The position numbers were made by a program, and so were the translations under genes. A stretch of 64,000 bases of DNA from Apricaphanius iberus. Lineage: Eukaryota > Chordata > Actinopteri > Cyprinodontiformes > Aphaniidae. The notes under the pieces are model-generated. The model worked only from the letters and a program-made list of their open reading frames with translations. It was not told the DNA's origin and ran no database searches. Positions within the stretch are counted from its first letter, which is position 1, and each line of letters starts with the position of its first letter. Location of the stretch: NCBI GenBank assembly GCA_028564705.1, contig JAPXFQ010000483.1, forward strand, positions 186,001 to 250,000, read 5' to 3'. Shown in pieces: positions 23,696 through 37,199 of the stretch.

Positions 23696-23993
23696 GATAT
23701 TCACTATTCTCTCTCAAATTTAAGTTCAAGTGGCTTCTCTTTATCCAGTAACACCTCCAATTGCAGTAACCTGTAGTCGCAGGCTAACACATAACAGAAA
23801 AACGCACCCTAAAGCAGGCTGATACCATATTAGTAAAGCTATCATTCTATTGGCTGGAACAGTTGCTAGGCGACGACACTTCTTGATCCGCGAGCGAGCA
23901 CACATAATCCGCAAGCATAGAAGAGAGGTTCATGAGCGCAGAGATACACTTTGCAAGCAAGGAAAAAATCTGTGAGCAAGAAAAATAGAATTT

Positions 23994-24133
23994 GAGAGAG
24001 AATAAAGAATATCTGAGAAAAAGCAGAAGTTTTTAGAGCAAGCATTACAGGCTTTGAGAGAGAAGAGAATATTTGCAAGAGAGCAGAAGTTTTGAGCGCA
24101 AGCATTACAGGTTTTGAGGGAGAAGAGAGAATA
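23994..24133. repeat. 60-bp tandem duplication
   Basis: AGCAGAAG recurs at 24022 and 24082 with conserved context (CAAGCATTACAGG, TTTGAG, GAGAAGAGA), giving a 60-bp period and slightly more than two units. Confidence 0.7.
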
Positions 24134-24470
24134 ATCCTCCCACAAATTGCAATTTTAATCTCTTGAGAAAAGGCAGAAAAAAATCCCTCATATTATCTAC
24201 TGTCTGCACTCACCACAAACTATACTCCACAAGCCAGGACAAAGATAGGCCAAAGGGCTTTTAGGAATGCAGAGACTAAAAAATAAAGAGTGCGCAAACT
24301 CTTTCTTGTTTCGAAGGAGCAAAGTGGGACGTGAGAAAAGTGTATTCTCTTACATACATCTTACTTACATACAGAAACACTGCAAGTTCAGAGAGCAGGG
24401 ACCTGATATGTACAAATAAATTAGTTGTTTCCCCCCTTCCACAAATGTCTAATTTCATCTTGACACATAC

Positions 24471-24555
24471 CTCTTGGCTGTACATTCCTTCTGCAATTTT
24501 GTTAAGCATTCTTTCTCCTCCTTCAGACTTTCGTGCTGAGCAGCAAACGCTTCCT
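24471..24555 (-). CDS. uvrag: UVRAG internal exon, end of coiled coil
   Basis: This 85-nt exon encodes a charged coiled-coil stretch ending in KECTAKR, which matches the corresponding part of vertebrate UVRAG. The acceptor is a pyrimidine-rich tract ending TTTCAG just right of 24555, and the donor is GTATGTG left of 24471. It starts with two bases that complete the Glu codon begun in the 54030-54159 exon and ends with two bases (AG) completed as Arg by the next exon. The coiled coil is where UVRAG pairs with Beclin 1. The intron separating it from the previous exon is about 29.5 kb and filled with transposons. Confidence 0.92.
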
Positions 24556-25287
24556 CTGAAACAGACAGAAAGAAAAATGTAAATGATCAGGTTTGTTTGC
24601 CTTGATCTGTTACATGTGAGGAAACGACACACAACACAAGCCCAGGTGGGCTTGTGTTGTGTTGGCTTCTTTCCACCGTCAAACTTAAGCTAGATCAAAG
24701 TGCCTTTTTCTCTCCCTCTCTAACTGGGTTTAAACCATTTAATTTTGACACCACATAAAATCAGACAACATATGTATGGAGATTATAGATTTTGTCAGAC
24801 TCTGTAAATACAGAGTGAGAAACATAAACACAAACTCAAAAGATACCATCAGAGGCAATGATGTTCCAGCCGGAGGAAGTAGAGGAACTACAACACAGGA
24901 AAGCTGAAGCAGTGGGCACAAAACCACAGAGGTATAATAAACATGGGGTTGTAACACAATCTTTTTTTAGATCTATGTGCCAAAAATTATTAGTTTTATG
25001 TTCTGATTGTGCGTATAAAACACAGTGGTGTTTTCCCAGTATTTGTGATATGGTAATAACCCTTGAGTCTGTTAAGAACATGTCTTTACTTTGTCAGCAC
25101 CTCTACCTGTCAAAAACAGTGCTTCTCATTATTAATAGAAATAAAGCAAGAAGAAGATACTTTTGGTTAAATTGTGTAGCTTCATAATTCCCTAAAGTCT
25201 ATATACACAAGATTAAAAACAGATTAGACTGAAGGTAGTCACTGTACTATCCTTAGCCCCAATGACTGAGCACCCCCCCTATATAAA

Positions 25288-25410
25288 TACACTATATTAC
25301 CAACACATTGACTCGTACAGCCAACTAATTCAATTCAGGTTTTCCACTCACATCCATGGCCAGATATCCACCATCTGGGCATGCAGACAACTTCTGTGAA
25401 TTTTTAAACC
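25288..25410 (+). mobile_element. Tc1-like 5' end relic
   Basis: ACACTATATTACCAACACATTGAC, read in parts, with TCAATTCAGGT and CCATGGCCAGATAT matches the 5' end of a common fish Tc1-like/mariner family. No transposase follows. Confidence 0.5.
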
Positions 25411-26675
25411 TCATATTAGATCTCCTATGGGAAATCACAATGGGGGGAAACAATTTTTTTTTCTAAAAGTATTTTTAGTAAACAAACGTTTTAAAAATTG
25501 AGTCTGCAGGAAATTCCCTCCTCCACTGCCGATTGTCAAGTTGCTTTAATGAGCACGGGAACTTTCTGTTTCTTGGTTGACTTTTTACATAATTACTTTC
25601 TGTTTTTGCCTAGTGACTCAGATTACTGACAAATGTAATCAGTCAATTGGCTGATAACTGGCTAGTGTCGTTATTTACGTGACTTCAGTCTTAAAATGCT
25701 TAGTTTAGATCAGCATCATGTGACTTTTATACTGTTTAGTATTTTCCAACGTGTCTGCGAACATTGCACATGGCAGTCATGGAGAAAACAAAATGGAAGA
25801 AATAAAACCTCTTATAACTCGGTGAAACATTAATGGAAACTAAGAGGTGAGTTGTTTAACATCTTTATTTATTAAACTATTTTATAACATTTAAAGAAGT
25901 CTACCACTCAGCGTTGATTTTAACCTGTGTAACTTGCGAGTGGACTTCCATAGTGGCACAAACTATGAATTGATCAGCTTGAAAGAATCTGTTAAGGGTT
26001 TTTAACAATTCGGCAGCACTGTTTTTAACATCTTCGCAGTTGCAACCTTTTAGACCAATGTGGTGGCAGAATTTAACCCACGTGATGACAAACGCAAATA
26101 TGGAGACAGCTGCAGTATGACCATATATAAACACTAGATTGCTTAGCTTAGTTTGTAGTAGCTGTTTTCCATATCTTTGACAGGTTAAAAACTTTTTCAA
26201 CTGTAGAATAGCTTTGTCTTTTTATTTACACACTTTGGTGTATTATGGTGTTTTTGGGCTTGTCTCAGTTTTCTCTTTTATAACATTGAAATATTATAAA
26301 ACTGACTGCCATCTTGGATGTGGCAAAAGTAACCTAAATGTGCAAGAAAATGTTTCAAGAAAAGTTGTAGAAATATTTCACAACAAATTAAGAAGAGTTT
26401 AAAGTCTTCAAAATACAATCACATTAATACTGTACTTTATAGGTTTATTTTGTTACCAGTTGCAAGGTACTTTAAGGCTATTTTAACAAATTTATACAGG
26501 ACAGCATGTTGATTTTAAGGGTAAAAAAAGCAAAGAATTATTACCTTTAGTTTCATGTCATTTTTCCTGTTTATTATTTATTTCTATTTATTTACATAAC
26601 AATTTTTCAATTTACATTCAATGCAGGCACATTACTTTTCCTTCATTTTAAATTATTAACAAGGTTATAGCATAC
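25411..26675. other. Intronic stretch without a recognised feature
   Basis: A minus-strand ORF of 99 codons (25901-26200) has no recognisable domain and no splice context, so I treat it as unsupported. The rest is AT-rich. Confidence 0.4.
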
Positions 26676-26960
26676 AGCATTCCTGGTCTTCCCAAAAAGA
26701 CCTGAGGTTTACAGCTTCTACAAAACTCAGCAGCTTGTGTCCTGATGAAGAGCAGGAGGAGGGAGCACATTACACCAGTCTTAGAATAATGCATTGGACT
26801 CCCGTATGTTTTGGGATCGATTTTAAGGTTTTTTGAATGCCTTTTAAGTGTATTAATGGGGGGATGGGGAGCAATTAGAAAATGTGATCCTCATAGCTCT
26901 TCCAAGCTGTAGACAGTAGATGGTGACATCCTTTACCCCAGTGCCTGAAAGGCCTGCCTG
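26676..26960 (+). mobile_element. L2-like LINE fragment
   Basis: With frame slips it reads GLPKKT, then [12 protein letters not shown] and ITPVLE-like residues. This is the same C-terminal L2 segment as in the copy at 34249-34551 on the other strand. It is short and decayed. Confidence 0.65.
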
Positions 26961-27030
26961 GCTGCTGACATGTTTTGGATGTGAAAATTAATTGAGTGTA
27001 ATTTGGACCTTTTGGTCCGAATTACATTTT

Positions 27031-27305
27031 TGGTCCATCATTCTGTGGGCTGCCTTTTATTGTATGTGGCTGCATAATGCTGTGGTCTGCCTTTTTCTGC
27101 ATTTGGCAGCATCATGCTGTGGGCTGCCATTTTTATGCATTTGGCAGCATCATGCTGTACGCTGTTTTCACTTCCTGTGGCAGCACTATGTTCGGTAGTG
27201 CCCGGGGCATCACGATAATCACTCTTCTTTTTACTGTTCGTTGCAGCATAATGTTGTGGGCCCTTTTTTATTCATTTTTGGAGCATTAGGCTGTAGGTAT
27301 TTTTA
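27031..27305. repeat. About 37-bp minisatellite derived from a transposase motif
   Basis: Six or seven diverged units share GGCAGCATCATGCTGTGGG followed by CTGCC and a T-rich/TGCATTT spacer. The best units start near 27068, 27104 and 27142. The unit core equals the codons for the GSIMLWG motif that follows the first catalytic Asp in Tc1 transposases. Confidence 0.65.
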
Positions 27306-27535
27306 CTACTGTTTCTATGGGTGGAATTAATGGCCATGGTATCTTATGACGCCAGCAGACAAAATGCATTTTAGAACCAAACATTATAGGACTTTACACT
27401 GTCCTGTAAATTAACAACTTTATGTGAGGGGCAAAGTTGACTTGCACAGATGGGCGAGGAACCCTTTCATAACTGCTTGTAGTTCTAGTATTTATAATGT
27501 TATGTTAATTCTACACAATCCATGTACAGTGCTCA

Positions 27536-28048
27536 GCATAAATGAGTACAACCCCTTTAAAGAAGTATGAATTCAATCAGTAGCTCAATGAATAAAAGAA
27601 CAATTTCCAAATTTTTCACAAGGCTTAGTTTTTCCAACTTTTATTTACATCCATAACATTAAATTAAGGTTAAAAATCTAATTTAGATCACAAAATCTTC
27701 AGTTTTACTCTAAATTGGTTGAAGTAAAAATAAATACACCCGCAACAAAAACTACTATATCTAGTATTTTGTATGAGCACTGTGATTTTTAAGGACAGCA
27801 CCAAGTCTTCTAGGTATGGAATGAACAAGTTGGTGACATATTGCAACATCTGTTTTTTTTACATTCTTCAAGATTAACCTTTTTTATTGCCTGGATGGAG
27901 AGTGATTCGCAACTTGTCGCTTCAGAATTGCCCACAGGTGTTCGATTGGGTTCAGATCAGAAGACATACTTGGTTATTCAGTCACCTTAACCCAGTTCTT
28001 CTTCAGAAATGCAACAGTAGCTGCAGATGTGTGTTTTGGATCATTGTC
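27536..28048 (-). pseudogene. Tc1-like element 3' fragment, third family
   Basis: The left end ACAGTGCTCAGCATAAATGA looks like a terminal inverted repeat. On the minus strand 27880-27970 encodes SSDLNPIEHLWAILKRQV, the block with the catalytic Glu. The fragment stops at 28048, where the Harbinger-like copy begins. Confidence 0.75.
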
Positions 28049-28049
28049 G

Positions 28050-28281
28050 TCCCGCGTCAAGAGTGTTAAGACTGTCGAAAGTTCAGCTAGCTGAACTCCT
28101 GCGTTGCTGGCGTTTGGCGCTTTGAAGTTTGAAACTCAGAAAAAGTTTGAAAAGTTGATGGAGCCTACACACACAAAGCACCGCAGAGACTTCGACGTTC
28201 CTCTGACGGCCTCAACCATAGACTTAACATGTAATCTTTCCACTGCTTGACGCTGCCGTTTGGGGTGGTGTGAATGCACCA
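28050..28281. mobile_element. Harbinger-like MITE, left end missing
   Basis: The right end GTGTGAATGCACCA is followed by TTA (28282-28284) and matches the ends of the copy at 40783-41148. CCTCAACCATAGACTTAA is shared with the copy at 4747-5115. Confidence 0.6.
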
Positions 28282-28284
28282 TTA

Positions 28285-30549
28285 CAGTGAGGAGGACGGA
28301 GGACATGTGGCCGGCTTAAGCGACTAACAGTGGGGAGGATGGAGGATGTGCCGCCGGCTGGAGCTACTCAAAGAGCGGGATCTCTGCAATGCTTAGAGAA
28401 CTGGAGTCGGCTAGATCGAGCTCGAAGGCTGCAGAGACAGAGTTTCAGGAAGAGATTTGACCTTATTTGGAGGAAGATATCGGAGGATATCGGAGTGTCA
28501 GGTAAGCAGTAAAATGTGTTCTTTTTACTTTCTTGTTATGTTAGCTAATGCTAGCCAAACCCGGTTAGGGCAACTACGGTACTAAATACGAACTACTATC
28601 CCAGTGGAAGACTTAAGCAATTAGCTACAGAGAAAACTCCGCCCGCTTGCCGGCGTACTGACGTGACGCTCCAACGTGGACAGTGTGCAAGCAGCAGGGT
28701 TTTAATTTATACCTGTCTACCTTTTAAAGGCTAAACACTGACTAACATCTAAGTTCCAAAAAATATAAAGTAATTTCTTCAATTACCATTCAGAATTATC
28801 TTTCTGAATTCTCTGAATCTCAGGTTCTTCAGGAGACTCCCCTCCTTCAGGATCAGATTCTTGTTCAAACATGTATGGTTGAACTATTTTATTTTATTGT
28901 ATGGTTGAACTACTGCAGCCATGTCCATAACGTTCACACGTAGTGGTAACAGCCAATGAGTGGGGCGTTAGCAAATATTCTAGAAGCTTTGAGCGTGGCC
29001 AAATTAACAGTAGCTCATGAATATGTAATGAGCAGCAGATACAGCACAATCTGAAAGGGGCTGAAAAAGAGAGTAATACAGGTAGGTAACAATCATTTCC
29101 AACAAGCCATGTCCTGCAAACAACTACAGAAACACCATTTCTGGAACTCAAAGACCTATTATAACAAGTGGAAAAATAGTCAAAATATGGGAACTTTAAA
29201 AGTAGGTTGGGGCAATTAAGATTATCAGATCACATGTCATCAGATGGATCACAAGACCTGCTTGTTATCAAATACTTCCACTTCCATGCAGGCTTTCCTC
29301 ACAGGCATCATAGGGGTAGAAGGTGAGAGACTGATAGAAAAAAAAAAGAAGTTTTAGGAAACATCTCAATCAGATAAGCTTCCACGACAGCTTGGATCAT
29401 ACAGAGATCAGACAGGCCATCCCTCTGTTCTGAGTGATGACATCAAAACATATTTTAACACGAACGACAGAAGCCTGTATCCCTCTAAGTCTTTTATGTA
29501 ATGCCCAGCAGGACCTATCAGCTGTGTCCATCAATCTTACTATCCTTTCATGTCTCTAACCTGTTCCAGTTTGTACAGTGGTATAATACAGAGACACAGC
29601 AAAAGCCACATGCTCTATTCTCTGCTTTGTTTCTCAATATACCACCACATAAAACAATAAAATATTGACTACAAAAAAATGTAGGGGGGTAACAGTGAAT
29701 ATGATATCGAAAAATTCCTAAATTGGTCATACATTTTAAGAGTTTTGACAGAACAGTGAGGTCCTACTCGAACCAGATGGCTGATTTAGAGGGAAATCCA
29801 GCTGTAAAATGCAGCCTCTTGTGTTTCTGGGGATTAATTAAGTGGTATTGCACTCTTGGCTCATAGGTTTTAAATCTGGAATGTTCTGGTTGTAGGAGAC
29901 ATTCAATATTAGGAGGAATGCTTGACTGTATAATAGTGTCAACAAACACATTTTAAGTCACCATCAGGTATTGCATACAAGTTAGAAGAATATTTCAAGA
30001 GAAGACAAGAACACTACTTACAGATCTAAATGATTAGCTTCCCACTTCCTGACACCATTTTTAACTTTATCAAAAAGTGTTAGTTCTCTGCAAAAAAGTT
30101 GGTGTACAATACTCATAGTCCTCGAAGCTTTCTACATTTTGTCACAATACATATATATTTCAAGGTCTTTTACTACTTTAGATCAACATAAAGAGTAAAA
30201 TGCATCTATACTGAGTCCAGGTTACTCTAAAACCATAAAATAAAATCCTTTGCCAGCAATATTAGTCAGAAGTTACTCTATAAGTAAGTAGTCTCCCCCT
30301 GTGAAACCCTGTAGGTCTATATTTTCACAACATCGTTGAGACCAAGGAACACAGAGGACAGCTCAGGTATAAAGTTGGGGAGTTACAGCCCGGTTAAGGG
30401 TGTGAAACAATAACAAAACTATGATCGTCAGAGATGACTAAACCTTCTAAATGATGGTCCTCTGCCTGAACTAGAAGCCCAGCTAAAAAAAATGAAAGTT
30501 AAAAGATTTTAGGTGCTTAAAAAGAAGAAAGTACCTAACATCTGGAAGA
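28285..30549. other. Intronic stretch with unclassified repeat-like pieces
   Basis: 28290-28510 holds a GC-richer ORF ending near a GTAAGC, but it lies on the strand opposite UVRAG and carries no motif. 28900-29200 (AATGAGTGGGGCGTTAGC, CTCATGAATATGTAATGAG, GGGAACTTTAAAA) resembles a fish MITE interior. The remainder shows nothing I can classify. Confidence 0.35.
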
Positions 30550-30860
30550 TAGTGGTCTAGTTAATTGAGACACAAATTAGGCTTTTTGCCTTACATGCCA
30601 TTGTATGTAAACTGTCCTCCTCCCTGACCTGAAGACAGGAAGCAAAGATGCTCGTTTTATTTCTAGGGCAATGTTTTCCACAGTTTTGGAGCCAAAGCTG
30701 ATCAAGCCTGATCACCTTAAAGTTTCCACCTATTTTTGGGACTACTAATGCTGATCTAAGAGCCCACAAAATAAAAGAGAGCGGCACAAAGGAGCAAGAC
30801 CATTAAGCAGACAGAGTATTAAAATTGAATCTTGAGAATTGAGCGGGCATTCAGACAATA
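30550..30860 (-). mobile_element. Possible LINE fragment
   Basis: GCTGATCTAAGAGCCC and AGGAGCAAGACCATT are words found on the antisense strand of fish LINE 3' coding regions. The frame is fully decayed. Confidence 0.35.
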
Positions 30861-30999
30861 TAAAAAATGTATTTAGGACAAAGAAAATGGATGGGTAAAG
30901 CTGAACTGAACACCAATGGCACAGGTGTGTTGTGGCCAAGGGTGTGCAGTGGCGAAGGCCACGGTGAATCCTGAACACCCTATTGACTACCCCAAGACT

Positions 31000-32879
31000 A
31001 ACAATCGCATCGCAGTCATTGCTGTCAAAAATTTATAGCAGTCATTTAACTTACTTAGTTTGTAAAACAAATATGTTGCTTGTTCAATAAATATTTTGTT
31101 ATAAGCTGTGACATTTGTGTGAATGATTAAAATGTTGAAAATATAACAAACATTTTTACCAAAATTCCTTTCTCTAATGAGAGGCTAAAATAAGTCAAAT
31201 TATTGCTGTTAATTTTGGACTATATAACTTTACAAATGGCCCCAGACAACTTTCAGGGGCCATTCATACTGAATATCTGTGTTGAAATTATAGTTTTTAT
31301 ACTCTGCGTGTCAGAAAGGAAATGTTGGATAAGATTTAATATCAAGTATGATCATTTTTTCTAAAACGTAGCTTTAAAAACTGCACCCCATGGAGATTTA
31401 TATTTTGTTATACCTATCAGGCCTGTACAGTTTACTGGTTCATACCGAAAACCGGTGTTTATTTTTGTTTTGGTTTCAATTTTTAATATATAGCTATACT
31501 GTCCGGAACGTTTGATGTAAGGAAGTGTTACAGCAGGGACCAATTTCGCTACACCCTTTTACCACAGCGTGAAAAGTAAAGTTTTGAACTAAATACAGCT
31601 GTTGGTAGGAGCCTTCAGACCGAAGCACACAATGCTGTCCCAGAGGAAGTAAGACCAAAAAGGGGAGTCAAGTCCGAGTTTTAGAAGTTTATCAGCTTTA
31701 AAAAGTCAGACGTGAACCAAACAGCACATCTTTTAAAAGTGCTATTGCGAGTAACCAGTAGAGGGAGTGTATAGCACCATTTGATCGTCTATAGGTACAC
31801 GGGGTCAACGACGGCAAAAACTGTAGGCAAAATATCGACAATTCAAAATGGGACAAACATGACACTGAAAACGTTATTTCATAACTGCCCTTTCTCTCTT
31901 TGTGGTGTAAAAGGAAAACATTTCGACATTAATACATGGGATTATCTTTGGCAATACTCTTAATCAAGCTTTTCTTAAATCACACATTTACATACCAGCT
32001 ATCAGAATTAGTAATCCGTTAAATTTAAGGAGGACAGCAGATTTCAGCAAATAAACAAAAAGTAAATTTTTATAAAGGTGTTTTTTACACAATGAAGTCA
32101 CATTCATTTCAAAAGCTTCAGCATTTTGTGTCAAATACATTAAGCTTAATTTATATATTTTGCAAGATCGACTGCTAATTCCATTAATTGTTTGAGTCCC
32201 TTCATTCCTTCATACTTTTCCAGAATCCAATGCAGTGTGACGTCTGAGACTAGTATTCATTGACAAATATCCAGTGCTTATAACATTTGCTTCATTAATA
32301 TAATTATTGGTCCAAATTTTTCATCGTGACAGAGAACCTAGTCAGGCATGCTAAGTCTGTTGACGCCCAGGAGAGGACAGAGTGGGGAGAACAAGATTTC
32401 TTTTAAATTATTATTATTATGGAAAGGTAAAAAGGTGAATGTGTTTTATGTGTAGAAAGGTAAAAAGGAAACTGATTAATTTATGAAAAGGTCAAACTTA
32501 AACAATAATAACGGAGTGAAGGACCTAGTTTGTATTTTGAAGTATATTTTGTGTTCCTTTTTGTAGATTTCCTGAATCTCATCCATTTAACAGACATAAA
32601 CAGAACCACCATCTTAGTGAGGAGATCCTGGAAGACCAATATGGACATACTTTGCTTCAAGACCAAACACCATCAGGTGACCTGTCTGGGGGTCTGGAAA
32701 GCTGTCCGAGCTTGCAAAGCTTGTTTCAGCTCTTCCACACTCAAATGCAGACTAAATTGGTTACTCCGGGGTTGGACTAACAAGATTAAAACAAGGAACT
32801 CCTCAGCTCAGGAACGATGTCTTCAATCACGACTGTAAAAATTGCTGACACTGCAGAGTTTCCTTTCCATAGGCGTTAC
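31000..32879. other. Intronic stretch without a recognised feature
   Basis: AT-rich. A few ORFs of 60-100 codons on both strands have no motif. The CTGTACAGTTTACTGGTTC sequence near 31423 may be a transposon end, but no partner was found. Confidence 0.4.
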
Positions 32880-33065
32880 CGTGGCGCTGCACCATGGCTG
32901 AAATTCCAGCGATATGCCTACAAAATGCAAATATTTTTTTTCCAGAGACATGTTCAGTTCTTGAACCTGCGCTGCTTCTTCTAGAAGCAGCGGGAGCCAC
33001 TCTCCTGTTGCACTTGAACACAGCATGCAAGCAGCAAGGGGGTGGAGGTGGGGCATAAAGGGCAT
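32880..33065. repeat. Dispersed repeat, member 2
   Basis: Aligns with 17785-17935: GAACCTGCGCTGCTT, GAAGCAGCGGGAGCCACT, GTTGCAC, GCATGCAAGCAGC and GGGCATAGTTAC occur in the same order. Its class is unknown. Confidence 0.5.
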
Positions 33066-33136
33066 AGTTACTCCTCTTAAAGAGGCTAAACAGTCTGTAA
33101 TTGTTAAGCAAAGGCAAGTTAAAGCAAAGCACAGTA

Positions 33137-33500
33137 TTGAGTTCAATTCAAGTTTTTTTATATAGGGCAAATTCACAACAATGCACTTTACAAGAAAAGT
33201 CATTCAGTACAATTGTACAAACATTCCAATTCAGTTTAAATATTTTCTATGTAACGAATCCCAGCAGATTGCGTTGAATTGTGCCCAGAAGATACAGACT
33301 TCAACCACAGGAATCACTCAGTAATCCCTTATACTAAGCAACCATATAGCAACACTGGAGAAGAAAACCTCCCCTTAAACATGAAGAAACCTCCAGCAGA
33401 ACCTGGCTCAATACAAGCGGTCATCTGCCATGACCATCTTAGGGCTTGAGAAGACAGAGCAGAGACACAAAAAGAACGAAATGAACTCGTGTAAGAGTAC
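33137..33500 (-). mobile_element. L2-like LINE 3' untranslated region
   Basis: On the minus strand it contains CAGGTTCTGCTGGAGGTTTC, TTGCTTAGTATAAGGG and the tail with TTGTGAATTTGCCCTATATA. This matches the 3' ends at 51720-52030 and 45361-45665. Confidence 0.75.
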
Positions 33501-33534
33501 TTTCTAAATTAAAGTAAGTAAAAAGTTGATAGTA

Positions 33535-33858
33535 GATACGAACGGAACTACGCAAAGATGGATGTGCCAAGCTTGTGTCATCATATTCAAAACAACTTGA
33601 GGCTGTAATTGCTGCCAAAGGTGTATCAACAAAGTACTGTGCAAAGGCTGTGAATACTTATGTACATGTGATTTCTGAGGTTTGTTTTTATTTTTAATAA
33701 ATTTGCAACAATCTAAACATTTCTTTTTACATTGTCATTATGGGGTTTTGTGTGTTGAATTTTAAGGAAAAAAATAAATTTAATCAATTTTGGTCTAAGG
33801 CTGTAACATTAAAAAATGTGGAAAAAGTGAAGCGCTGTGAATACTTTCCGGATGCAAA
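33535..33858 (+). pseudogene. Tc1-like element 3' end, fourth family
   Basis: The transposase C-terminus reads LEAVIAAKGVSTKYCAKAVN (about 33598-33655). The 3' terminal region ends CTGTGAATACTTTCCGGATG, a common fish Tc1-type end. An L2 tail abuts it at 33862. Confidence 0.75.
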
Positions 33859-33861
33859 TAC

Positions 33862-35735
33862 AATCAAACTTTATTTATAAAGCGCTTTTCAAACAAACAA
33901 AGTTACTCAAAGTGCTTTACAGATTTAAAATAACACCACAACCCCCCTTTCAAAAATAAAATAATCAATGCAAATACAACCCCCTCCCAACCCAACCCAT
34001 CAGCCATACTCACATACACACACACACTTAGAAGCTACAAAAAGCGGGCTGAGTACAGATGAGCTAGGAAATGCCATCATGGGAGCCATCTGCATCAGCA
34101 GCAGCAGATCAACAGCAGCAGCCAAGGCTCCGACCCCGGGGCGCCCAGAGGAGGGAGGGCTGGTACCCCCACCTCCACACAAGCGCTACCTGGGGGGCAC
34201 CCCAGGTAAAACATGCTGAGCAGTTAAAAATATATTAATAAATAATAATTAGTTAAAGGCTAAGCTAAAAAGCGAGGGTTCATACGGTAAAAGCATTTCT
34301 GAGAGATAAGAAGGCCCAAGACCATTAAGACACTTAAAAACTATTAAAAGAACCTTAAAATCGATCCTAAAACATACGGGGAGCCAATGCAGTGATTCTA
34401 AGACCGGTGTAATGGGCTCCCGCCTCCTGGTCTTCATCAGGACACGAGATGCTGAATTCTGTAAAAGCTGTAAGCTTGATATAGTCTTTTTGGGAAGACC
34501 AGAAAGAAGGGCATTACAGTAATCAATTCTACTGGTGATAAAAGCATGCATTAGCGTCTCCGTATTGGCCCGAGAGAGAATGGGGCGGACTCAGGCAATG
34601 TTCTTTAGGTGATAAAAACCTATTTTGGTGATGTTTTTAATGTGAGGGATAAAAGTCAGCTCAGAGTCAAAAATCATGCCCAGATTCTTCACTTGTAAAG
34701 AAGGATTAAAAGACAATGATTGTAGTTTTGGTAAAAGTTTCTCTCTCTGAGCCTCAGGACCGATAGCTAAAACATCCGTTTTGTCCTGGTTGAGCTGGAG
34801 AAAGTTTTCTGCCATCCAGGATTTAATGTCTAAATTGCAGTTAAAAAGTGCATCCATCGGCTGTGTGTCATCAGGAGACATGGAGATGTACAACTGTGTA
34901 TCATCAGCATAACTGTGAAAGTTAACTCCATGTCGCCTGATAACACTGCCAAGAGGGAGCATATACAGGTTAAAAAGCACTGGGCCTAAAACTGAACCGT
35001 GGTGAACACCACATGTGATCTTATGGAACTTAGAGGAACAGGTATCCAGACTTACCATAGAAGTCCTGTCTGTGAGGTAGGATGTGAACCATTTGTGAAC
35101 AGCACCAGAGAGGCCGATCTGTTTTAAATGAGTTAAAAGAATAGTGTGGTCTACTGTATCAAAGGCAGCGCTTAGATCCAGGAGAACCAACACTATCACC
35201 TTTTTAGCATCATAGCTTAGTCTAATATCATTTAAAATCTTTAAAAGCGCCGTCTCTGTGCTGTGGTTCATCCTAAAACCATACTGAAATTTATCTAGGA
35301 CATTATGTGCGTTAATAAAATCATTAAGTTGAATAAAAATAAGTTTTTCTAAAACTTTGCTTAAAAATGGTAAGCTAGATACTGGTCGGTAGTTGTTTAA
35401 ATCACTAAAATCTAAATTGCTCTTCTTCAGCAGGGGCCTCACTACCGCCGCTTTAAAGGCAGCAGGAAAAACCCCTGTCTGAAGAGAGCAATTCATAAAG
35501 TTTAAAATCGCAGCTTTAAAAGAACCATAAAATTGCTTAAAAAACCTGATGGGAATCGGGTCCAAAGCGCTTGTGGTGGGCCTCACTGAGGAGAAAACTT
35601 TATCAAGGGTCCCAGCTTCTACCAGGACAAAACTGTCCAATGTTTCCTCTGGTGAAGGCAGACACTCAGATTTGTTTAAAACCATGTTAGTTTGAGAGAA
35701 TACAATATTACATCTGATGGTGTCTACCTTCCCTC
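33862..35735 (-). mobile_element. L2-clade LINE, 5'-truncated, nearly open reverse transcriptase
   Basis: On the minus strand the frame runs from about 35735 through the reverse transcriptase fingers/palm blocks (DPIPIRFFKQ, NNYRPVSSLPFLSKVLEK, YGFRMNHSTETALL). The catalytic blocks are [14 protein letters not shown] and HSYADDTQLYIS. It then reaches the L2 C-terminal block [16 protein letters not shown] at 34249-34551. One in-frame TGA at 34591-34593 is the only interruption between the two open parts. The 3' untranslated region with a CAG-like stretch ends in the AAGCGCTTTATAAATAAAG tail at 33862-33900. The endonuclease half is missing. Confidence 0.9.
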
Positions 35736-36257
35736 TACATACATACATGCACTGTATGTATGTAGAATAAATTGACAAACAGTGACTTTCCAAAATACAA
35801 AAGTGTAATTACGAAAGAAGGAAAATAAGACCGACATTTAATAACCCAAGCTAGAACTAACACACTACTGATTAAAATAAGTGAATAACCAAAAACAAAA
35901 GAACACAATGAATGGATAAATAAAATAAATAAATGCAATAAAAATAGGAAACCATAAATTCTGATGTCAGTTCTGAAGGAATCTGGTTGCTTTAAAGACC
36001 AAGGCTTTTTCCCATGCTGGAATAAAAGCTAAATTAGTTGCCTAATTGTTATTGGTTTAACTAATTAGGACCATTGATTTATGTCTAAACCAATAAAAAA
36101 TGTAGGGAAAATAAACATAATTTGTATTAAGAAATGTTTTGTTTAAAAATTCTCTGGATAAGAAGTCATTGACCCTTCGGAAAATTACTCCATCATAGAT
36201 TGATCACAGGAGTAAATCTAATTCGAGTATTTTTGATGCATTAAGGCAGGTTCAAAC
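35736..36257. other. Intronic stretch without a recognised feature
   Basis: AT-rich sequence beside the L2 5' truncation point, starting with short ATAC/ATGT repeats at 35735-35765. Confidence 0.4.

Positions 36258-37199
<942 letters not shown>

Noticed and set aside
25901..26200. 99-codon minus-strand ORF as a nested gene
   Set aside because: No domain, no initiation or splice context, and AT-rich random composition.
28330..28512. Exon-like ORF on the plus strand followed by a GTAAGC-type donor
   Set aside because: It is on the strand opposite UVRAG, has no recognisable protein similarity and no acceptor with matching phase, and lies among repeat fragments.
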